DNA of 64,000 bases from Actinospineispora acaciae DSM 45401 (lineage in GTDB: Bacteria; Actinomycetota; Actinomycetes; Mycobacteriales; Pseudonocardiaceae), in NCBI RefSeq assembly GCF_000620785.1, contig NZ_JIAI01000012.1, forward strand, positions 124,001 through 188,000. Direction: 5' to 3'. The notes beneath the pieces were generated by a model. The model was given only the letters and a program-made list of their open reading frames with translations. It did not search any database and was not told the DNA's origin. Of this stretch, positions 24,309-33,708 are shown in pieces; the stretch's first letter is position 1, and the number at the start of each line of letters is the position of its first letter. The position numbers and the translations under genes are program-made.

Positions 24309-25783
24309 AGCGCCGCGTCGCTGCCGGCCAGCCTGGACAGGTCGGCCAGGTCCACCGACCCGCCGGGTAGCACGCGGCGGGTGTTGCGGTAGCCGTACAC
24401 CACGTAGACCACCAGCCCGAGCAGCAGCCAGCCGCCCAGGCGCAGCCAGGTCTCGGCGGTCAGGAACGACATCAGCCACACCGAGAATGCCACCCCGAGC
24501 AGCGGCACCACCGGCATGCCGGGGCAGCGGAACCCGCGCGGCAGGTCCGGCCGGCGGTAGCGGATCACCACCACCGCCGCGGACACGATCACGAACGCGA
24601 ACAGCACGCCGATGTTGGTCAGCTGCGCGGCCTCCTGCACCGGCAGCACCCCGGCCAGCACGGCGGATGCGGCGCCGATGATCCAGGTCGCGCGGTGCGG
24701 CACCCGGCGGCGGGGGTGCAGCTCGCCGAACCAGCGCGGCATCAGCCCGTCGCGGCTCAGCGCGTACCACAGCCGGGACGCGCCCAGCATGAACGAGAAG
24801 CTCACCGTGACGATGCCGAGCACCGCGCCGACCGCGACCACCGCACCCACACCGCCCAGCCCGACGGTCCGGAACGCCGCCGAGAAGCCGCCGCTCGGGT
24901 CGATCTGGGTGTAGTGCACCATCCCGGTCAGGACCACGCAGGCCAGCACGTAGAGCACCATCGAGATCGCCAGCGAGTACATCATCGCCTTCGGCAGGTG
25001 CCGCCTGGCCTGCACGGACTCCTCGGCGGCCGTGCTCAGCGCGTCGTAGCCGAACACGGCGAAGAACACCGTGGCCGCGCCCGCGAACGCCCCGCCGAAC
25101 CCGAACGGCGCGAACGGCGTCAGGTTGGCCGAGCGCACCTGCATCAGCCCGACCACCACGACCAGCAGCACGACCAGGATCTTGATGGTGGTCAGCACCA
25201 CGTCCACCCGCGCCGAGGTGCGGGTGCCCCGGTTGAGCAACCAGGCCACCCCGACGCAGATGAGCGCCGCGATCAGGTCCACCTTGTGCCCGGCCCCGGT
25301 CCCCGGCGCGCCGAGCATCCACGCCGGCAGGTGCACGCCGACGGTGTCCAGCAGGTAGCCCACGTACCCGGACATGCCGATGGACACCGCCGCCACGATC
25401 GCCGTGTACTCCAGCAGCAGGTCCCACCCGATGACCCAGCCGACCAGCTCGCCGAGCACCGCCGACCCGTACGTGTACGACGACCCGGCGCGCGGCACCA
25501 TCCCGGAGAACTCCGCGTACGCGAACGCCGCGCACAGCGACGCCGCCCCGGCCACCAGGAACGACACCAGCACCGCCGGCCCGGCCATCTCCTTCGCGAC
25601 GGCCCCGGCCAGGCTGAAGATGCCCGCGCCGATGATCGCCCCGACCCCGACCAGGGTGAGCTGCCACAGCCCGAGCACCCTGGTCAGCCGGCGTTCCTGG
25701 GTCTGCTCGGGCGGGGGCAGGGTGCGCCGGAACACCCCGCGCTCGCCGGTGCCGAACAATCCTCCGTGCTCGCTGCTCACCAC
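24263..25783 (-). CDS. APC family amino acid permease
   Basis: A 506-aa permease with about 12 helices, starting near GTG 25783 (VVSSEHGGLF); an ATG at 25858 is a possible alternative. TM1 carries the APC motif VGVGAIIGAGIFSLAG and TM3-4 the GSSYTYGSAVLGELVGW stretch, typical of the cationic amino acid transporter (YfnA/CAT-like) branch. The last 15 codons overlap the RNase gene on the other strand. The substrate is probably a basic or neutral amino acid. Confidence 0.88.
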   Translation of the reverse strand: MVSSEHGGLFGTGERGVFRRTLPPPEQTQERRLTRVLGLWQLTLVGVGAIIGAGIFSLAGAVAKEMAGPAVLVSFLVAGAASLCAAFAYAEFSGMVPRAGSSYTYGSAVLGELVGWVIGWDLLLEYTAIVAAVSIGMSGYVGYLLDTVGVHLPAWMLGAPGTGAGHKVDLIAALICVGVAWLLNRGTRTSARVDVVLTTIKILVVLLVVVVGLMQVRSANLTPFAPFGFGGAFAGAATVFFAVFGYDALSTAAEESVQARRHLPKAMMYSLAISMVLYVLACVVLTGMVHYTQIDPSGGFSAAFRTVGLGGVGAVVAVGAVLGIVTVSFSFMLGASRLWYALSRDGLMPRWFGELHPRRRVPHRATWIIGAASAVLAGVLPVQEAAQLTNIGVLFAFVIVSAAVVVIRYRRPDLPRGFRCPGMPVVPLLGVAFSVWLMSFLTAETWLRLGGWLLLGLVVYVVYGYRNTRRVLPGGSVDLADLSRLAGSDAALQPAPAAVESTTTKD

Positions 25784-25901
25784 GGCACCCCCAGCCGATC
25801 GACGCCGATCGAAGTTGAGGGGCAGCCTCACCCGTTCAGGGGCACGGAGGGAAGGCATACGACCGCTGGTATTTGTCGTGCTGAGCCTCAGCAGGGCTGT
25901 T

Positions 25902-26708
25902 TCACGGCGTGTGCTGGTCGGCGAAGGCCAGCAGGGGAGCGGCGGTCCGGGGCGGGTCCTCGAGGATGGGCGAGTGTCCGACGCCGGGCAGCATCTCGAT
26001 CGTTGCGCCGGGAACGGCGCGGTACTCGGCGGCGGACGAGGAGCGCCACCTGCGGTCGTCCGCGCCGAAGATCACCAGCAGCGGCGTGCCGAGGGGCGCC
26101 AGCCGGTCCGGGAGCGCACGCTCCTCCAGGTACGCCCGGAGCGCCCGCGATATCTCGGCGAACACCTCGAAGTCGATGCCGCGCGCCTCGTCGAGGAGCC
26201 ACTCGGGGATCTCGTAGCCCTCACCGACCGCGGAGCTCAGGAACTCGCGAAGCTGCTGGTCGGTGAGGTCTGGCCAGCGCTCCGGTTCGATCGTGACCTC
26301 GTCCGCGATGTAGGCGGCCATGCTGGGGCCGGTGTTGATGAGCGCGAGCGCGGTCACCAGGTCGGGTCGTTGCTCGGTGAGGGCGGTGGCGACCACCCCG
26401 CCGCTGGAGTGGCCGACGACCACGGCGCGCTCGACGCCGAGCCGGTCCAGCGTGGTACTGACGCGGCGAGCCTGGTCCGGGGCCGCGTAGCTGGCGCCGA
26501 CCGGTTTGGCCGACCGGCCGCACCCGGGCAGGTCGATCCGGATGACGCGGTGCGAGCCGGTCAGCAGCGGGACCATCGGGTCCCAGGTGCGCAGCGATGC
26601 GCCGGTTCCGTGGATGAGTAGGAGTGTGGGGGCGTCGCGGGGGCCGTCCTGACGGATGTGGATCTCGCCGTCGTCCAGTGGCAGGGACTTGTCGTTGACA
26701 TCGGTCAT
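25902..26708 (-). CDS. Alpha/beta fold hydrolase
   Basis: A 268-aa hydrolase with HGTGASLRTWD (oxyanion hole), nucleophile elbow VVGHSSGG (Ser about residue 100), an acid in FGADDRRW and the catalytic His in GVGHSPILEDP. No signal peptide is present. It is divergent from an AraC-type regulator with a short palindrome between them. Its substrate could be an ester, lactone or epoxide; sequence does not discriminate. Confidence 0.9.
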   Translation of the reverse strand: MTDVNDKSLPLDDGEIHIRQDGPRDAPTLLLIHGTGASLRTWDPMVPLLTGSHRVIRIDLPGCGRSAKPVGASYAAPDQARRVSTTLDRLGVERAVVVGHSSGGVVATALTEQRPDLVTALALINTGPSMAAYIADEVTIEPERWPDLTDQQLREFLSSAVGEGYEIPEWLLDEARGIDFEVFAEISRALRAYLEERALPDRLAPLGTPLLVIFGADDRRWRSSSAAEYRAVPGATIEMLPGVGHSPILEDPPRTAAPLLAFADQHTP

Positions 26709-26743
26709 GCATGCACCGTGGCCGCCGTGCGCGCCGGTGGCTT

Positions 26744-26755
26744 GGACAAATGTCC
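26744..26755. promoter_or_regulatory. Short palindrome between hydrolase and AraC genes
   Basis: GGACA-AA-TGTCC at 26744-26755 is a perfect 5-2-5 inverted repeat in the 76-bp divergent gap. It may be the AraC-type regulator site or a separate repressor site. It is short enough that chance in GC-rich DNA is possible. Confidence 0.4.
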
Positions 26756-26784
26756 GCATCGGCCGGCGTCCGTAGCATGAAGGA

Positions 26785-27666
26785 ATGCTGCCCGGCGGGT
26801 CGGAGCGGGGCGACGGGCTCCTGTGGGACATCGCGTGCCCGACGAGGCCCGGTCGGGTGCCGGGGGTCACCATGGCCGGGTTCGGTGACCGAGGCATCAC
26901 CCCGCCCGGCCTCCGCCTGATCCCGCATCCGGCCGTGACGGTGGTTCTGGTGTTCGGCGGCACGCTTGCCGTGGAAGACGCCCTCGGGCGGCAGCGGCAG
27001 GGGAGTTTCGTGGCCGGGCTCGGGTTCGGCGAGGTCCTTCGCGCGCTCCGGGCGGAGGACTTCGAATGCCTGCAGATACGACTGTCGCCGGTGATCGCGC
27101 CCGTGGTGTTGGGCGCGGCCGTGGCCGACCTGGACGGCGCCGTGGTGGCCCTCGACAGCGTGCTGGGACGGGAGGCGGCGCGGCTCGCCGAGCAGTTGGG
27201 CGACCTCTCCTCCTGGGAGGATCGCTTCGCGTTGACCGACGCGTGGCTCGCCCGGCGGTGTGCGGCGTCGGCGTCCCGGGTCGCGCCGGAGGTGGCCTGG
27301 GCCTGGCGTGAGGTCGTCGCCAGCCGTGGCACGGTCCGGATCGAGCGCCTCGCGGCCGAGCTCGGCTGGAGCCGCAAGCGCCTGTGGTCCCGGTTTCACT
27401 CGCGGGTCGGCCTGCCGCCCAAGCGCGCCGCGAGGCTGGTCCGCTTCGACCATGCCGTCCATGGCCTGGTCGCGGGCGGGGACGTGGCCGCGGTCGCGGC
27501 CGACGGCGGGTACACCGACCAGTCCCACCTGCACCGCGACGTGGTGGCGTTCACCGGGTTGACCCCCGCGACAGTGGTCGACGAGCCGTTCCTGGCGGTC
27601 GACGACATTGCATGGGGCTGGCCAGGGCGTCTGCCGCCGGTCAGGCCGCCGGTCAGGCGCGGGTAG
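26785..27666 (+). CDS. AraC family transcriptional regulator
   Basis: A 293-aa regulator with an N-terminal cupin-like effector domain and a C-terminal double-HTH domain (IERLAAELGWSRKRLWSRFHSRVGLPPKRAARLVRF...GYTDQSHLHRDVVAFTGLTPATVV). It is likely a dedicated activator of the divergent hydrolase gene. Its end overlaps the convergent glycosyltransferase gene by 14 bp. Confidence 0.88.
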   Translation: MLPGGSERGDGLLWDIACPTRPGRVPGVTMAGFGDRGITPPGLRLIPHPAVTVVLVFGGTLAVEDALGRQRQGSFVAGLGFGEVLRALRAEDFECLQIRLSPVIAPVVLGAAVADLDGAVVALDSVLGREAARLAEQLGDLSSWEDRFALTDAWLARRCAASASRVAPEVAWAWREVVASRGTVRIERLAAELGWSRKRLWSRFHSRVGLPPKRAARLVRFDHAVHGLVAGGDVAAVAADGGYTDQSHLHRDVVAFTGLTPATVVDEPFLAVDDIAWGWPGRLPPVRPPVRRG

Positions 27667-28837
27667 CGGGGAGGGCGGCGGTCAGGCGGTCGATCACCGT
27701 TGACGGGCTGGGTTGGGTGGCCATCTCGGCGCGCACCTCGGCGGCGGCGCGCGCGAACGCGGGCTCGTCCAGGAGCCGCTGGGCGAGGGCGCGCACGGTG
27801 GGCACGTCGATCGCGGCGGGGTCGTGGCTGAGGCCGACGCCCCTGGCCACCACGCGCTCGGCGGACATCGGGTTGTCCGCGAAGGACGGCAGCACCAGCT
27901 GCGGCACGCCGTAGTGCAGCGGCGCCGCGGTGGTGCCGGAGCCGCCGTGGTGCACGATCAGCGAACAGCCGGGCAGGAAGCCGGACAGCGGCAGGAAGCC
28001 GACCCGCCGCACGTTGGCCGGCAGCGAGTCGCCCAGCTCGCCGAGGTCGGCCGATCCCTCGGCCAGGACGACCTCGACGTCCATCCCGCCGAGCGCCTCC
28101 AGGACCACGGCCAGGCTGCTCGTCCCGGACAGCGCGGGCACCACGGTGCCGAGCGTGACGCACACTCTCGGCTTGTCTGGTGCGCGCTGCGTCCAGTCCG
28201 GCAGCACGGCGCCGCCGTTGTACGGCACGAACCGCATCGACCACCAGGGCACGTGATCGTGCCGGTCCGGCTCCTCGCCGGTCAGGCCGCCCATGCTCGG
28301 CGGGCGCGGGTCGATCCTGGCGACGAGCGCGGGCTCGCCGGGCGGGATGCCCAGCTCGGCGCGCAGCTCGGCCACCACGTCGTCGTCGGCGAACGACAGG
28401 GCGCGTTCGGCGAACTCGGCGTCGCGCATCGACCACGAGACCCGGTTGCCGACCTCCAACGCCGGGCGGCCCAGCGCGACCGAGGCGAGCGCGCCGGCGC
28501 GGTGGTCGGAGGAGTAGACGACCAGGTCGGCGCCGAAGCGGCGGCCCGCGTCGATGGTGCCGCCGGTCATGGTGCTGGTGAACAGCCCGAACGGGCTCTT
28601 CGGTGCCCCGTTGCCGCCCGCCTTGATCTTGCCGGCGAGCCCGCGCATCAGCTCGTCCCAGACGTCGCGGTCGGGGAACACGTCGGTCACGCCGAGCCCG
28701 GCGCCGGCCACCACCGTGGTCATCTCCGAGGTGGTGGCCACCAGCACCTCGTGCCCGGCGGCGCGGGCCGCCCAGGCCAGCGGTACCAACGGGAGCGCGA
28801 GCCCGTACGCGGGGCCGAGGGCGAACAGCAACTTCAC
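27653..28837 (-). CDS. Macrolide-type (GT1) glycosyltransferase
   Basis: A 394-aa GT-B enzyme with the nucleotide-sugar signature VHHGGSGTTAAPLHYGVPQLVLPSF near residue 290. N-terminal FALGPAYGLALPLVPLAWAARAAGHEV is typical of actinomycete natural-product glycosyltransferases (DesVII/EryCIII-like), though no auxiliary P450-like partner or deoxysugar genes are here. A stand-alone gene like this may inactivate macrolides by glycosylation. It is adjacent to the ornithine cyclodeaminase-like gene, 10 bp upstream on the same strand. Confidence 0.85.
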   Translation of the reverse strand: MKLLFALGPAYGLALPLVPLAWAARAAGHEVLVATTSEMTTVVAGAGLGVTDVFPDRDVWDELMRGLAGKIKAGGNGAPKSPFGLFTSTMTGGTIDAGRRFGADLVVYSSDHRAGALASVALGRPALEVGNRVSWSMRDAEFAERALSFADDDVVAELRAELGIPPGEPALVARIDPRPPSMGGLTGEEPDRHDHVPWWSMRFVPYNGGAVLPDWTQRAPDKPRVCVTLGTVVPALSGTSSLAVVLEALGGMDVEVVLAEGSADLGELGDSLPANVRRVGFLPLSGFLPGCSLIVHHGGSGTTAAPLHYGVPQLVLPSFADNPMSAERVVARGVGLSHDPAAIDVPTVRALAQRLLDEPAFARAAAEVRAEMATQPSPSTVIDRLTAALPATRA

Positions 28838-28847
28838 CCGGACGAGA

Positions 28848-29810
28848 TTACCCAGCGCTCGCGCTCACGCCGTCCAGGACGGCGTGCGCGGCCGCCGCGT
28901 CCTGCACCCCCAGCCCGACGCTGTTGTAGAACACCAGCTCGCCCGGGCCGCTCCGTCCGCGCGCCTTGCCGACCAGCACGTCGCCCAGCGCCACCAGCTC
29001 GCCCGCCGCGACCGAGCCGTCGGCGACCGCCCGCACCACCGGGCCGGCGTGCCCGAGCGCGGTGTCCACGTGGTCCACCACCACCCGGGCGGCGCCGACC
29101 AGGTCGCTGCCCACCTCGCACCGGTGCGGCTCGAACGAACCCACGCTGATCACCGTCGCCCCCGGCGCGAGCTGCCCGGCGTCCAGCACCGGCTCGGTAC
29201 TGAGCGTGCAGGTGACCACCAGCGGCGCGCCGTCGATCGCCTCGGCGGTGGTGTCGACGGCGGTCACGTCCAGCCCGAGCTCGGCGGTCAGCTCGCTCGC
29301 GGCCCGGCGCCGGTTGTCCGCGTTCGGGCTCCAGATCCGCACCCGGCGCAGCGTCCGCACCCGGCTCAGCGCCCGCACGTGCGCGCGGCCCTGCACCCCG
29401 GAGCCGAGCACCGCCAGCTCGTCGGCGCCCGGCGGGGCCAGCGCGTCGGCGGCCACCGCGCTGCCGGCGGCGGTGCGCAGCTCGGTGAGGGTGGCCGCGT
29501 CGATCACGGCGGCCAGCCGCCCGGTCCGCGCGTCCAGCACCAGCACCGTCGCGGAGATGGACGGCAGGCCCCGCTCGGGGTTGCCCGGGTGGACGTCGAC
29601 GAGCTTGCACACCGCGCCGTGCTCGGGGGAGAGCCTGCTGACGTAGCACAGCGCGACCGACCCGTCCGCCGGGTTGGGCAGCACCACCTTCTCGGCCAGC
29701 TGGGCGGTGCCGTCGCCGAGCGCCCGGAACGCCTGCCGTTGGGTGGCGATGACCGTGTCGTAGTCCAGCGCGGCGGCCACCTGGGTGTCGGTGAGCATGA
29801 TCGGGGTCAT
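28848..29810 (-). CDS. Ornithine cyclodeaminase/mu-crystallin family protein
   Basis: A 320-aa NAD(P)-binding protein. LAVLGSGVQGRAHVRALSRVRTLRRVRIW is the Rossmann motif, and the N-terminal domain has CKLVDVHPGNPERGLPSISATVLVLDA. Family members include ornithine cyclodeaminase, alanine dehydrogenase and delta-1-pyrroline/piperideine-2-carboxylate reductases. The conserved Asp near the active site (GDVLVGKA) is retained. The start at 29810 (MTPIMLTDTQV) is better supported than an upstream GTG. Confidence 0.85.
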   Translation of the reverse strand: MTPIMLTDTQVAAALDYDTVIATQRQAFRALGDGTAQLAEKVVLPNPADGSVALCYVSRLSPEHGAVCKLVDVHPGNPERGLPSISATVLVLDARTGRLAAVIDAATLTELRTAAGSAVAADALAPPGADELAVLGSGVQGRAHVRALSRVRTLRRVRIWSPNADNRRRAASELTAELGLDVTAVDTTAEAIDGAPLVVTCTLSTEPVLDAGQLAPGATVISVGSFEPHRCEVGSDLVGAARVVVDHVDTALGHAGPVVRAVADGSVAAGELVALGDVLVGKARGRSGPGELVFYNSVGLGVQDAAAAHAVLDGVSASAG

Positions 29811-29855
29811 ACCCGTCACCCAATCCGACCTGGCCGGTCCAGACAACCCGAGCAC

Positions 29856-31217
29856 TTACGGCAGCGGTGTGGCGGAGAAGACGCCGTCGGGGTCGTACCT
29901 GGTCTTCGCGGCCAGCAGGCGGTCGCGGTTCGGGCCGTAGGCGTGGGCGATCTGGTCGGCCTCGTCCGGGGCGAGCAGGTTGACGTACCCGCCCGGCAGC
30001 GCCTCGCCGGCCAGTGCTTCCGAGAGGTCGCGTGCCCAGCCGCGGTGCTCGGCCGCGTCGGCGTCGGCCGGCTCCCACTGGGCGACGTTCTCGACCATCA
30101 GGTGTGGGGTGCGCGCGGCGAAGGCCGTGTCCTCGGCGGGGACCCGGGCGGCCGCGCCGTGCAGGCCGTGCACCGAGACGGCCGAGAGTTGTGACGTCAT
30201 CGTCCGGCCGCCGGCGGCGAGCGCGTCGATCACTCCGGGCGTGAGCCCCGGGACGGTCCGGGGGCGGATCTCGACGTGTCGCCCCGGCGGGAACATGGCG
30301 CCGGCGGCGGCGAGCATGTCGGTGAGTGCGGCCGGGCCGACCTGGGTGAGCAGGGGATCTCCGAGCCTGGTCAGCGGCTCGACGGCGCGCTCGCCCTCGG
30401 ACGGATCGCCGCACCAGGTGGGCAGGACGAACAGCCCGGGCTCGCCGGTCGGGCCGGTGAGGACGGCGAACTGCACGGTCAGCTCGTCCGGCCCGTGCAG
30501 CACCGGTTCGTGCAGCGCCGCCAGCACCTCGGCGGCCCGGGACAGCGGGTACACGATCATGCCGGTGAGGATCGCGGGCACGGTGTGCAGCCGGACCCGC
30601 ATCGAGGTCACCACGCCGAAGTTGCCGCCGCCCCCGCGCATCGCCCAGAACAGCTCCGGCTCGTGCTCGGCGTCGGCGGTGACCAGCGAGCCGTCGGCGA
30701 GGACGACGTCGAGGGACAGCACGTTGTCCACGGCGAGCCCGAAGCGCCCGCTCAACGGTCCGTACCCACCACCGAGGCTCAGGCCCACCATCCCGACGGC
30801 GTCCACCGTCCCGGTCACCGCGACCATGCCGTGGGGGTGCACGGCGCCGGCCAGGTCACCGGCGGTCGCCCCGCCCTGGAGGTTCGCCGCTGCCGTATCG
30901 GCGTCGACGCTCACCCGCCGCATCGACGTCAGGTCGAGCGTCAGCCCGCCCTCGGCCAGCGCCGACCCCGTCCAGCCGTGCCCGCCGGCCCGCACGGACA
31001 TCGGAACGCCCAGGTCACGGGCGGCTCGGACGCCGGCCTGGACGTCGGCCGGGTCCGTGCACACCAGCACGGCGGCGGGCCGGCGCGTGACGGCCCCGTT
31101 CCACAACGTGCGGCTCGCCTCGTACGCCGGGCCGCGGGTCAGGACCCGGTCGGACGGGGCCGCTCGGCCCAGGTGAGCGGCGATCGTCGGCAGGCGCGTA
31201 CCCGGTGGATTCGTCAC
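29856..31217 (-). CDS. FAD-binding berberine-bridge-type oxidase
   Basis: A 453-aa VAO/BBE-family oxidase. The His of RAGGHGW (about residue 79) is the usual covalent FAD attachment site. GLSLGGGYGPLSGRFGLAVDN lacks the second cysteine found in bicovalent members. The C-terminal BBE motif region (YVNLLAPDEADQIAHAYGPNRDRLLAAKTRYDPDGVF) is intact. GTG start. It faces a TetR gene at 31325, its likely regulator. The substrate may be a sugar, alkaloid or aromatic alcohol. Confidence 0.9.
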   Translation of the reverse strand: MTNPPGTRLPTIAAHLGRAAPSDRVLTRGPAYEASRTLWNGAVTRRPAAVLVCTDPADVQAGVRAARDLGVPMSVRAGGHGWTGSALAEGGLTLDLTSMRRVSVDADTAAANLQGGATAGDLAGAVHPHGMVAVTGTVDAVGMVGLSLGGGYGPLSGRFGLAVDNVLSLDVVLADGSLVTADAEHEPELFWAMRGGGGNFGVVTSMRVRLHTVPAILTGMIVYPLSRAAEVLAALHEPVLHGPDELTVQFAVLTGPTGEPGLFVLPTWCGDPSEGERAVEPLTRLGDPLLTQVGPAALTDMLAAAGAMFPPGRHVEIRPRTVPGLTPGVIDALAAGGRTMTSQLSAVSVHGLHGAAARVPAEDTAFAARTPHLMVENVAQWEPADADAAEHRGWARDLSEALAGEALPGGYVNLLAPDEADQIAHAYGPNRDRLLAAKTRYDPDGVFSATPLP

Positions 31218-31274
31218 AGCTACCCCTCATTGATCAGACCATGACATCGCTGAGCGAACCTAACACTCATTGGC

Positions 31275-31289
31275 CGGAGTTGGACTCCG
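31275..31289. promoter_or_regulatory. Possible operator between BBE oxidase and TetR
   Basis: CGGAGT-TGG-ACTCCG at 31275-31289 is a perfect 6-3-6 inverted repeat in the 107-bp divergent gap. ACTCATTGG and CCTCATTGA repeat in the same gap. Likely bound by the TetR protein at 31325; inferred from symmetry and location. Confidence 0.5.
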
Positions 31290-31324
31290 ATTAACAGATC
31301 CAGGCTCCGGACGATAATGGGCCG

Positions 31325-31942
31325 ATGTCCGCACCTCTCCGAAGCCGGCGAAGCGACTACGCGGAGCTGACCCGCCAGGCCATCGTCGACGCGGCGCGCC
31401 TGCTGTTCTCGCGCAAGGGTTACTTCCAGACCACCGTCGAGGACATCGCCAAGCAGGCCCGGGTCGCCCCGACCACCGTGTACGCCGTCACCGGCGGAAA
31501 GCAGGGGCTGATCAGCACCCTGGCGGACATCTGGAGCCAGGCGCCGATCGTCGCCGAGTCGCTGGCCGAGCTGCCCGGGCTCACCGACCCGGACGAGATC
31601 CTGCGCCGTGCCGGCGCCGTGGTGCGGTCCATGCGCGAGGACTACGGCGACATCATGCGCATGCTGCTCACCACCGCGCCGCACAACGAGGCCGTCGCCG
31701 AGGGCTTCGCGCGCGGGACCGAGCGGTACCGAGGCGCCGTCGCCTCCGTCGCCGCCCGCCTGGCCGACGTGGGCGGCCTGCACCCCGGCATGACCGTGCA
31801 ACAGGCCACCGACACCCTCTGGTTCTACTTCGGCTACGGCGGCTACTTCACGCTGGTGGACGACAACGGATGGTCCTACGACCGGGCCGAGCGCTGGCTG
31901 GTCGCGCAGGCCCGCTCCGCCCTGCGTTCGCCAACCCCGTGA
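31325..31942 (+). CDS. TetR/AcrR family transcriptional regulator
   Basis: A 205-aa TetR regulator with the HTH in RQAIVDAARLLFSRKGYFQTTVEDIAKQARVAPTTVYAVTGGKQGL. An aromatic-rich C-terminal domain (LWFYFGYGGYFTLVDDNGWSYDRAERW) may form the ligand pocket. Its stop codon lies inside the left arm of a strong hairpin. It likely represses the divergent BBE oxidase. Confidence 0.88.
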   Translation: MSAPLRSRRSDYAELTRQAIVDAARLLFSRKGYFQTTVEDIAKQARVAPTTVYAVTGGKQGLISTLADIWSQAPIVAESLAELPGLTDPDEILRRAGAVVRSMREDYGDIMRMLLTTAPHNEAVAEGFARGTERYRGAVASVAARLADVGGLHPGMTVQQATDTLWFYFGYGGYFTLVDDNGWSYDRAERWLVAQARSALRSPTP

Positions 31943-31980
31943 GTGGCTGGGGGTGCTATGGCGCCCCTAGCCACTCACGG
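31937..31980. terminator. Hairpin terminator with CCGTGAGTGG arms
   Basis: A 17-bp stem: 12 perfect pairs CCGTGAGTGGCT/AGCCACTCACGG (31937-31948 and 31969-31980), then a G-U pair and GGGG/CCCC, with a 10-nt loop. It overlaps the TetR stop and precedes the aldehyde dehydrogenase gene. The outer arms are the same as in the hairpin at 62960-63003. Confidence 0.85.
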
Positions 31981-32068
31981 GGCATAAGCATTCCTGTCGG
32001 TCAGGGTGGGGAACCCTGCGTGTGGTGATGCTCGGCATGGGGTTGCCGGGACGCATAGGGTCACCGGC

Positions 32069-33697
32069 ATGGAGCCGATGCAGCTGGCCTCGATCATCGA
32101 CGGCACGGTCGTCCAGGGTGGCGCCGCGTACACCTCGGGGAACCCGAGCCGGTTGGACGAGCCGGTGGCCACCGTCGCGCTCGCGGACGCCGAGACGGTG
32201 CGGCTGGCCGCCCAGGTGGCCCGGCGGGCGCAGCCGGGCTGGGCGGACGTGCCGGCGCCGGTGCGCGGGCGGGTGGTCGCGAGCCTGGGCCGGCTGGTGG
32301 AGGCCAACAAGGAAGCCTTGTCACAGCTGGTCACCCGCGAGATCGGCAAGCCGGTCGCGGAGGCGCGCGGCGAGGTGCAGGAGATCATCGACACCTGCGA
32401 CTTCTTCCTCGGCGAGGGGCGGCGGCTGTACGGGCAGACGGTGCCCTCGGAGATGCCGGACAAGCAGTTGTTCACCTTCCGGGTGCCGGTCGGGGTGGCC
32501 ACCGTGATCACGGCGGGCAACTTCCCGGTGGCGGTGCCGTCCTGGTACCTGGTGCCGGCGTTGCTGTGCGGCAACGCGGTGGTGTGGAAGCCGGCGGAGT
32601 ACGCGGCGGCCAGCGCGCGGGCGTTCGCCGAGCTGGCCTGGCGCGCGGGCGTGCCGGCGGGGGTGCTCAACCTGGTGTTCGCGGACGGTGCGTCGACGTA
32701 CGAGGGGTTGGAGCTCGCGCTGGGCGAGCGGTTGGTGGACAAGGTCGGCTTTACGGGTTCCAGCGCGGTCGGTGCGCGGGTGGGCGAGCTGTGCGGGCGG
32801 CACCTGCAGTCGCCGTGCCTGGAGCTCGGCGGCAAGAACCCGATGGTGGTCGCCCCGGATGCGGACCTGGACCTGGCGGTGGAGGGCGCGCTGTTCTCCG
32901 GGTACGGCACGGCGGGGCAGCGGTGCACGTCGCTGGGCTCGGTGATCGTGCACGCGGACGTGCACGACGAGTTCGTTGCCCGGTTCGACGCGGCGGTGCG
33001 GTCGGCGGCGGTCGGCGACCCGACCCAGGACGTGATCTACGGACCGCTGCTGGACCAGCGGTTCGCCGACAACTTCGAGAAGATCCTCGGCTGGGTCACC
33101 GGGCACCACCGGGTGCTGGGCTCGACCGCCGTGGGTCGGATCTCGTCGGGCGCGCCGCGCGAGGGGTTCGTCGGCGACCCCGCGAGCGGCCTGTACTACC
33201 ACCCGGTGCTGCTGGACGGCGTGCGCGCGAGCGACGAGGTGTTCATGCAGGAGACGTTCGGGCCGATCGTCGGCGTGACGACCTACCGCGAGCTGGACGA
33301 GGCGATCGAGCTGGCCAACGCGCCCGGCTACGGGCTGTCCGCGTCGGTGTACACCAATGACCCGGCCACCGCGTTCCGGTTCCGTTCGCGGGTGAGCGCC
33401 GGCATGGTCAGCGTGAACAACTCCACGTCCGGGGCGGAGGCGCACCTGCCGTTCGGCGGCAACGGACGCTCCGGCAACGGCAGCCGCCAGTCCGGCATCT
33501 GGGTGCTCGACCAGTTCACCCGCTGGCAGTCGATGAACTGGGACTTCTCCGGCTCGCTGCAGAAGGCGCAGATGGACGTGGCCACCGTCGAGCCGGAGCT
33601 GGACTACCGGCTCGGCGAGCGGTTCGATCCAGCGCGACCCGCACCGCGCGGTGGGCAACCAACCGACGAGCGCTCATCGAGCCCCGCCGGCGAGTGA
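32069..33697 (+). CDS. ALDH7-like aldehyde dehydrogenase
   Basis: A 542-aa NAD(P)-dependent aldehyde dehydrogenase. The catalytic Cys is in GTAGQRCTSL, the Glu in LELGGKNPMVV, and the Rossmann turn in VGFTGSSAVGARV. IDTCDFFLGEGRRLYGQTVPSEMP and ITAGNFPVAVPSWYLVPALLCGN recall ALDH7 (2-aminoadipate semialdehyde / piperideine-6-carboxylate dehydrogenase). The start at 32069 (MEPMQLASIIDG) is preferred. The FAD oxidase gene follows immediately and a LysR gene is next, so the three likely form a unit for amine or amino-acid breakdown. Confidence 0.88.
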   Translation: MEPMQLASIIDGTVVQGGAAYTSGNPSRLDEPVATVALADAETVRLAAQVARRAQPGWADVPAPVRGRVVASLGRLVEANKEALSQLVTREIGKPVAEARGEVQEIIDTCDFFLGEGRRLYGQTVPSEMPDKQLFTFRVPVGVATVITAGNFPVAVPSWYLVPALLCGNAVVWKPAEYAAASARAFAELAWRAGVPAGVLNLVFADGASTYEGLELALGERLVDKVGFTGSSAVGARVGELCGRHLQSPCLELGGKNPMVVAPDADLDLAVEGALFSGYGTAGQRCTSLGSVIVHADVHDEFVARFDAAVRSAAVGDPTQDVIYGPLLDQRFADNFEKILGWVTGHHRVLGSTAVGRISSGAPREGFVGDPASGLYYHPVLLDGVRASDEVFMQETFGPIVGVTTYRELDEAIELANAPGYGLSASVYTNDPATAFRFRSRVSAGMVSVNNSTSGAEAHLPFGGNGRSGNGSRQSGIWVLDQFTRWQSMNWDFSGSLQKAQMDVATVEPELDYRLGERFDPARPAPRGGQPTDERSSSPAGE

Positions 33698-33708
33698 GGC
33701 GAGAACAC